DNA from: Volvox africanus
Taxonomy: Eukaryota > Chlorophyta > Chlorophyceae > Chlamydomonadales > Volvocaceae
Length of the DNA: 64,000 nucleotides
Assembly: GCA_030268105.1 (NCBI GenBank)
Contig: BSDZ01000004.1
Coordinates: 2,591,001-2,655,000, forward strand
Direction of reading: 5' to 3'
How positions within the stretch are numbered: the stretch's first letter is position 1; the number at the start of each line of letters is the position of its first letter. A program made the translations under genes and the position numbers. This document shows, one piece after another, positions 60,001-64,000 of this stretch. The notes beneath the pieces were generated by a model. That model was not told the DNA's origin. It made no database searches and worked only from the letters and a program-made list of their open reading frames with translations.

Positions 60001-63000
60001 CAGCTGCGTGGCCCCCTCTTCCCATGCTCCACTTCTGGGGCGCTCCCAATCGCAACAAAGGGCACAACAGCAAAGTGCCCAGCCTTTGCCTTCAACCCTC
60101 TACCTCGATACGAGAGATGCAGGGATGCGGGATGCAGGCTGGGGGGGATCCAATATGCGGATCAGCTGCCAGCCCTGTCACTCGCTTTGCGCGGCATGTG
60201 AGGCCCGACAACGATGGACTCGTCACCCGCACGACCCGCAGCACCTGATCGTCAATGGCGGTGGTGGCGCGTTCCTGCACCCCACGCACGTGTTCGCGGG
60301 CGCACGTTTCCCCGCGGCACATGACCCCGCTGCGGATGCCACAGCAGGGCTGTACGCCGAAGTGGCGCTGCCCTGTACTTGCGGGTGTGTGGGCGTGCGG
60401 GTGTGTGGGCGTGTGGGCGTGCGGGCGTGCGGGTGTGTCGGCGTGCAGGTGTGTGGGCATGGGGATGATGGCGGGTTGGTTCGCGCACCAACACATGTTC
60501 ATGTGTGCTGCCGCGTCTAGCTTTTGGTTGAGGTTTTCCGAACCGACACCATGCCCTTTTCGCACCTGGTAGGGCATGGCACGAGAAACGTGAAGAGAGT
60601 GGGAGAGAGGGAGAGTGACTCGGTGCTAAGCGCGCCGAGTCGCCTATGACACCAGCCCCAAGCACCATCATCACCACCCCACCCGGCTCCCTACCCGACC
60701 CTCACGTGCCTACCTGCGCGTTCCTGCCTTATGAAACGAAGCCCTATTTCACTGTTCTATCCTCGCAATGACCGCCACCTATACCGCCTCCTCTGCCGGG
60801 CCCTTATCAGGATTTACTCTCCCGGCACAGCGCTTTACGGTGGCGCCCACGGCGGCCGCTTAGGGCCCTGGCTTGCATCCGGCGGCTCGCCGCCACAGGC
60901 CCTTGATCTCCCCCGGGGCGGCGGCGGCACCGCCACCTCTTTCGCGACGCCCTTCAAGAACCCCACCAGACCAGTGCCGGCCGCAATGAGCGTTTGTGGC
61001 CGCGGTCCCGGTTCAAATAGTGGCAGGACTGAGTTTGCCGCCAAGGGCCCTAACGGGGAGTATGTGTGCGCCGCATGTTACCCCTCCCCGCGCACCTCCA
61101 TGCATCTGGGCCGCAGGAACCTGCACGTCTTCAGATTACGGAACACGAGGTACGGTGCCCCGAAGGTCGTGGTTTCGGAGCAACGCTTGCGTACCCAGTA
61201 CTGTGCGCATATGTTGGGGTATAAGGCAGTTGAGGGTCATTCTACAGGCAGATTTGTGCAAAATGAAAACAGCAGCAGCAGTAATAGGTTTGCTGTTCAC
61301 AAAAATACACCACATACGTATCGACCTTCCCTTGCCTAGCGAGCTGCAAGGAATGGCTCGTGTGCGTTTTTAACCGTCGCAACGCTCCTAACCTCCCCAA
61401 TTCCCCACCCGCCTCCCCACCTTGCCTCCGCACCCGTGTACTCTACCTCCTACCCGTACCCCGCAGGTTCGACGTCATTGGTGGCATGTTTTACTTCCTG
61501 CTAGTCGTATCGGTGCTCCCCCGCTGCAGCCACCTCGCCGAGGTGCTGGAGGCGGACACACCGGGTAGGTGGCGGAGAGAGAGCTGCTGGGGCCGTGGCG
61601 GGTCTCGGATGGGATCGCGAGTGATGACGTATGTAGATAGGGGCCAGCTTTGAGAGCCGTGACGTCCGCTGGAATGGAGTACTCGGAGATGCCATGCAAG
61701 GACAACTAATTACCCAATAGCCACGTGGGCAGTGCCGCCCTGTTCCCGGCCCGGCCCACCCACGCCGGTGCCGACGGGCGCACACCTGCCCCTGATGCAG
61801 TTCTCGCCGCGCGTCTTCTCGCGAGGGATGGCTTCATCTGTGTCGGCGTTCGGTAGATTGCACTCGTCCCGACCTTCCTTGCTGCGCCCGCCCCGCCCCG
61901 CCCCCAACCGCCCCGCCTGGACCCGACCCCCACCGCTTCCGGCCTATGGGATCCTGACAGGCAAGGCGCTCTCCCTGCTCTTCGCCGCTTATGTGGACAC
62001 TCTGGGAGCCATCCTGGGGCGCAGCTACTTGTCGGCGGGGGCCCTGGCATTGCTGTTCCTCATGACCCTCGCGCTGGCCAAGGGAGGTGGGTTGATGGAT
62101 GGATGCCACAAAGGAAGCGCAGCGGGTCGGGGGTCCAGGAAGGGGTTGATAAATGTCGTATGTGTGTGGTAAGGGGGGGGAGGGGGGGAGGGCGCGGGGA
62201 ATACCGGTGTCACGCGCCGTGCATGGGTATGATGACGACGACGACGATGATGATGATGACGACGAGGAGGAGGAGCAGGAGGAGGAGGAGGAGGAGCAGG
62301 AGGAGGACGATGATGATATCGGTTAAAAATATTTTTTGCGGTGCCGTACTGTGTTACAACATGAGGCCGACATTGAACATGACGCGGGACTCGATAGGGG
62401 CGCCGAAGGCGGCTTAGGAAATTGGGAAAAAGCACCGCGAGAATACACGGAGCTGTTCCCTGCCCCCTTCTCCCCAACACCGGCTCCCCCAAAAAATTAT
62501 CCGTAGGCGGTTTCGGAGCCACGAAGTCGCCGATTCCGTCGGCCTCCACAACTTCCCACGTGTTGAGCAGCGCTGATGGCGGCGCCGCAACGACCGCTGC
62601 ACCCGCGGCGGCGGCTGGAGGAGACCGCCGCGCCTCTTCAGTCAGTGTCCCACGTCCGCTGCTGACGGCACGTATGGGGGGCTTCGGCGTTCAGCTGGCT
62701 TTCGCGACCGCGCACTGTCTGACGCACGTATCGCTTGCCATTGTACTGCTCCTCCTCCTGGAGCTCGGCGTGGAAACGTGCATTAAGTACGTACGTTGCC
62801 TCCTACGTACGTTGCCTCCTAGTACTACAGTATGAATAGTACATGCACCGTACACCGAGTCATGCGAACCGCTGAAGATAGTTCCCTTGTGCCAAATGGC
62901 CACCTCCAACAAATGTGCCACAGTGGAAGAGCACTTTCACTAATCGTGCAGTGCGGTAGCCACCTGGTGTGCGCATCGTCGTGCTGCATATTTGCCGTTT

Positions 63001-64000
63001 CATAGCTTTTCCGCGGTATCTGCCGTCGCCCATTCCCCTCCCCAGCATCACGTTTGGCCCAACCCATATGGCCTAATTCGACCCCTAATAATGATGGTAG
63101 GTTCGAGAGTCTAGGTGCGGACGGCCCACACAGCCTCTACCGCTGGTACCGAGCTTACGAGGAGCGGCACTTCCCAGACCCGATGGTACGTCCTGCTTTC
63201 GCCCCACAAAAGCATTTACGTCGGAGTACGACATGGCCCTGGCATGATTTGCTGGTGTTAACATTTTATGATAGCAACCTGCAGTGCCGCAGCACTGACC
63301 GCAAGATGCGGCTCGCTCGTGTTGGAGTGTGCGCCTTGTGGGAGGAGTATCGGGGTGGGATGTCGCCGCGGCTTTCCTCTTGCCGTCTAAGTTTGGGGTC
63401 ACTTCCGCGTCCGCGTGGCGAAAGGGGTCGGAAAAGGTGGTGGGAGCACCCGTTAGCTGCGAAGCATAGCACATAAAAATACGCATTGTTTGCCGTGGCG
63501 TCTTCATCCCCTTTTCCGGCCGTGCGTATGCGGCTTGCGCGCAGGGCCTGCGGCAGTCTTTACAGCGATGGACCCTGGGGTTGTACCCGGGGGTGTTGCA
63601 GGTGTGTGCGCCAGGACGCTCGACAGCGGGGTATTTACGAGGCCGACAAGGCCCATCGCAGGGCAGGGCAGGGCAGGGCAGGGCAGGGCAGGGCAGGGCA
63701 GGGCAGGGCAGGGCAGGGCAGGGCAGGGCAGGGCAGGGCAGGGCAGGGCAGGGCAGGGCAGGGCAGGGCAGGGCAGGGCAGGGCAGGGCAGGGCAGGGCA
63801 GGGCAGGGCAGGGTCAGGATGAGCTCTAACCTCCATAGAGGTGGGCTGCGGAGTGTGGAGTGGCGCGTGTGTGTATGGTGGAGGGGACTCTAGTTCGGAA
63901 GGTGTGTAGGTGCATCACGGTGGTCTTCAGGCCCAGCGCTCTCCGTCTGTCATCGTTGATCCAAACAAGCAGAGTAATCCCCTCATCCAACCCGCACTAA
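48694..64000 (+). CDS. Multi-pass membrane protein with calcineurin-like metallophosphoesterase domain (3' end beyond window)
   Basis: Twenty-eight phase-consistent exons: 48694-48783, 48937-48964, 49181-49250, 49614-49773, 50100-50308, 50629-50768, 51261-51560, 52000-52421, 52689-52931, 53562-53978, 54284-54311, 54476-54552, 55139-55231, 55641-55853, 56334-56437, 56831-56910, 57130-57281, 57655-57711, 58042-58113, 58516-58584, 58958-59207, 59643-60384, 60811-61149, 61467-61564, 61721-62086, 62507-62786, 63101-63185, 63545-63601; 1747 codons so far. Layout follows a roughly 1000-residue land-plant family of uncharacterised proteins: N-terminal membrane helices (INFSALYIVWLCSAVFYHLP), FLDM/VPWYSGTSA, then metal-site motifs ADTGDGG, GGDLAYPNP, PGNHDW, MTHEPLWLLEW and AGDLHFYMRH, VNGGGGAFLHPTHVF, and C-terminal helices (FDVIGGMFYFLLVVSVLP). 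Metal ligands are present, so phosphoesterase activity is likely; substrate unknown. Much longer than plant members owing to low-complexity insertions in exons 7-10 and 22-25. Exon 4's donor (GGG/GTTTAG) is the weakest join. Confidence 0.85.
50846..51102. repeat. Near-perfect 110-bp inverted repeat (long hairpin)
   Basis: Left arm 50846-50955 and right arm 50993-51102 are reverse complements over 110 bp with one C/A mismatch, around a 37-base loop. It lies wholly inside the intron between exons 6 and 7 of the metallophosphoesterase gene and would fold into a very stable stem in the pre-mRNA. It may be a small-RNA precursor, a foldback/MITE element, or an assembly or recent-duplication product. 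Arm identity shows it is young or under constraint. Confidence 0.85.
54009..54060. repeat. (GA)n-rich microsatellite
   Basis: Purine tract of GA/GAAA repeats directly after exon 10 of the metallophosphoesterase gene. Confidence 0.85.
60387..60458. repeat. GTGTGGGCGTGCGG-type minisatellite
   Basis: Irregular tandem 8- to 16-bp G/T-rich units immediately after the donor of exon 22. The donor itself (GG/GTGTGT) is part of the repeat. Confidence 0.75.
62232..62319. repeat. (GAC/GAT/GAG)n trinucleotide repeat
   Basis: Contiguous GAC, GAT and GAG triplets in the intron between exons 25 and 26 of the metallophosphoesterase gene. Confidence 0.85.
63661..63810. repeat. (GGGCA)30 pentanucleotide array
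   Basis: Thirty exact copies of GGGCA in the intron following exon 28 of the metallophosphoesterase gene. Every unit has a GGG run separated by two bases, so the plus strand, and the nascent RNA, can form many stacked G-quadruplexes. All forward frames are open through the array, which makes long spurious reading frames of GRAGQ-type repeats; these are not genes. Confidence 0.95.

Noticed and set aside
63486..63893. Long overlapping reading frames in all frames made of GRAGQ or ALPCP repeats
   Set aside because: They arise from the (GGGCA)30 array. The real coding part here is only the 57-nt exon at 63545-63601.
1..64000. CRISPR arrays, bacterial operons, defence islands or phage genes
   Set aside because: No regularly spaced direct repeats with unique spacers and no intronless gene clusters were found; the DNA is eukaryotic nuclear apart from the IS fragment.

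Overview
The window is nuclear DNA of a green alga, most likely a volvocine (Volvox/Chlamydomonas-type) species. The evidence is: genes cut into many short exons by GT-AG introns of about 150-500 bp; GC-rich, Ala/Gly/Ser/Gln-rich low-complexity coding insertions; (CA)n and (GAG)n microsatellites; a TGTAA polyadenylation motif just after at least one stop codon; and several proteins closest to land-plant families. There are no bacterial operons. Gene models below were built by hand from protein-family landmarks, and every intron was checked for splice sites and reading-phase continuity.

Layout: a calmodulin-like gene (minus, 1661-2814); an IGHMBP2/UPF1-type SF1 helicase (plus, 3512-14154) with a tRNA-Ala gene inside its large intron; a GPI-transamidase PIG-U subunit (minus, 14844-17838); a rearranged repeat-rich block (17936-22265) that carries fragments copied from the two flanking genes plus a retrotransposon gag remnant; an extended SDR oxidoreductase resembling dihydroflavonol reductase/farnesol dehydrogenase (minus, 22722-25996); an ABC1/ADCK1-type atypical kinase (plus, 27832-34525) with a bacterial IS982-type transposase fragment in one intron; an RBR E3 ubiquitin ligase (minus, 37532-39110); a PAP2-type long-chain-base-phosphate phosphatase (plus, 40701-42823); a second RBR ligase paralogous to the first (minus, 44943-47562); and a very large multi-pass membrane protein with a calcineurin-like metallophosphoesterase domain (plus, 48694 to beyond the window end, 28 exons seen).

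Neighbouring genes mostly alternate in strand, giving divergent promoter spacers (for example 2815-3511, 39111-40700, 47563-48693) and convergent 3' spacers (14155-14843, 34526-37531, 42824-44942). The proteins are mostly housekeeping (GPI anchoring, sphingolipid phosphate turnover, ubiquitination, nucleic-acid unwinding, an organellar-type kinase) and do not form one pathway.

The unusual features are structural: local template-switch-like duplications with a fold-back at short inverted microhomology, a prokaryotic IS fragment in a host intron, a near-perfect 110-bp hairpin in an intron, a short near-identical tract shared by two otherwise diverged RBR paralogues, several GC-AG introns and 20-28-nt micro-exons, and a 30-copy GGGCA array. 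No gene cluster forming a defence system or comparable new pathway was seen.
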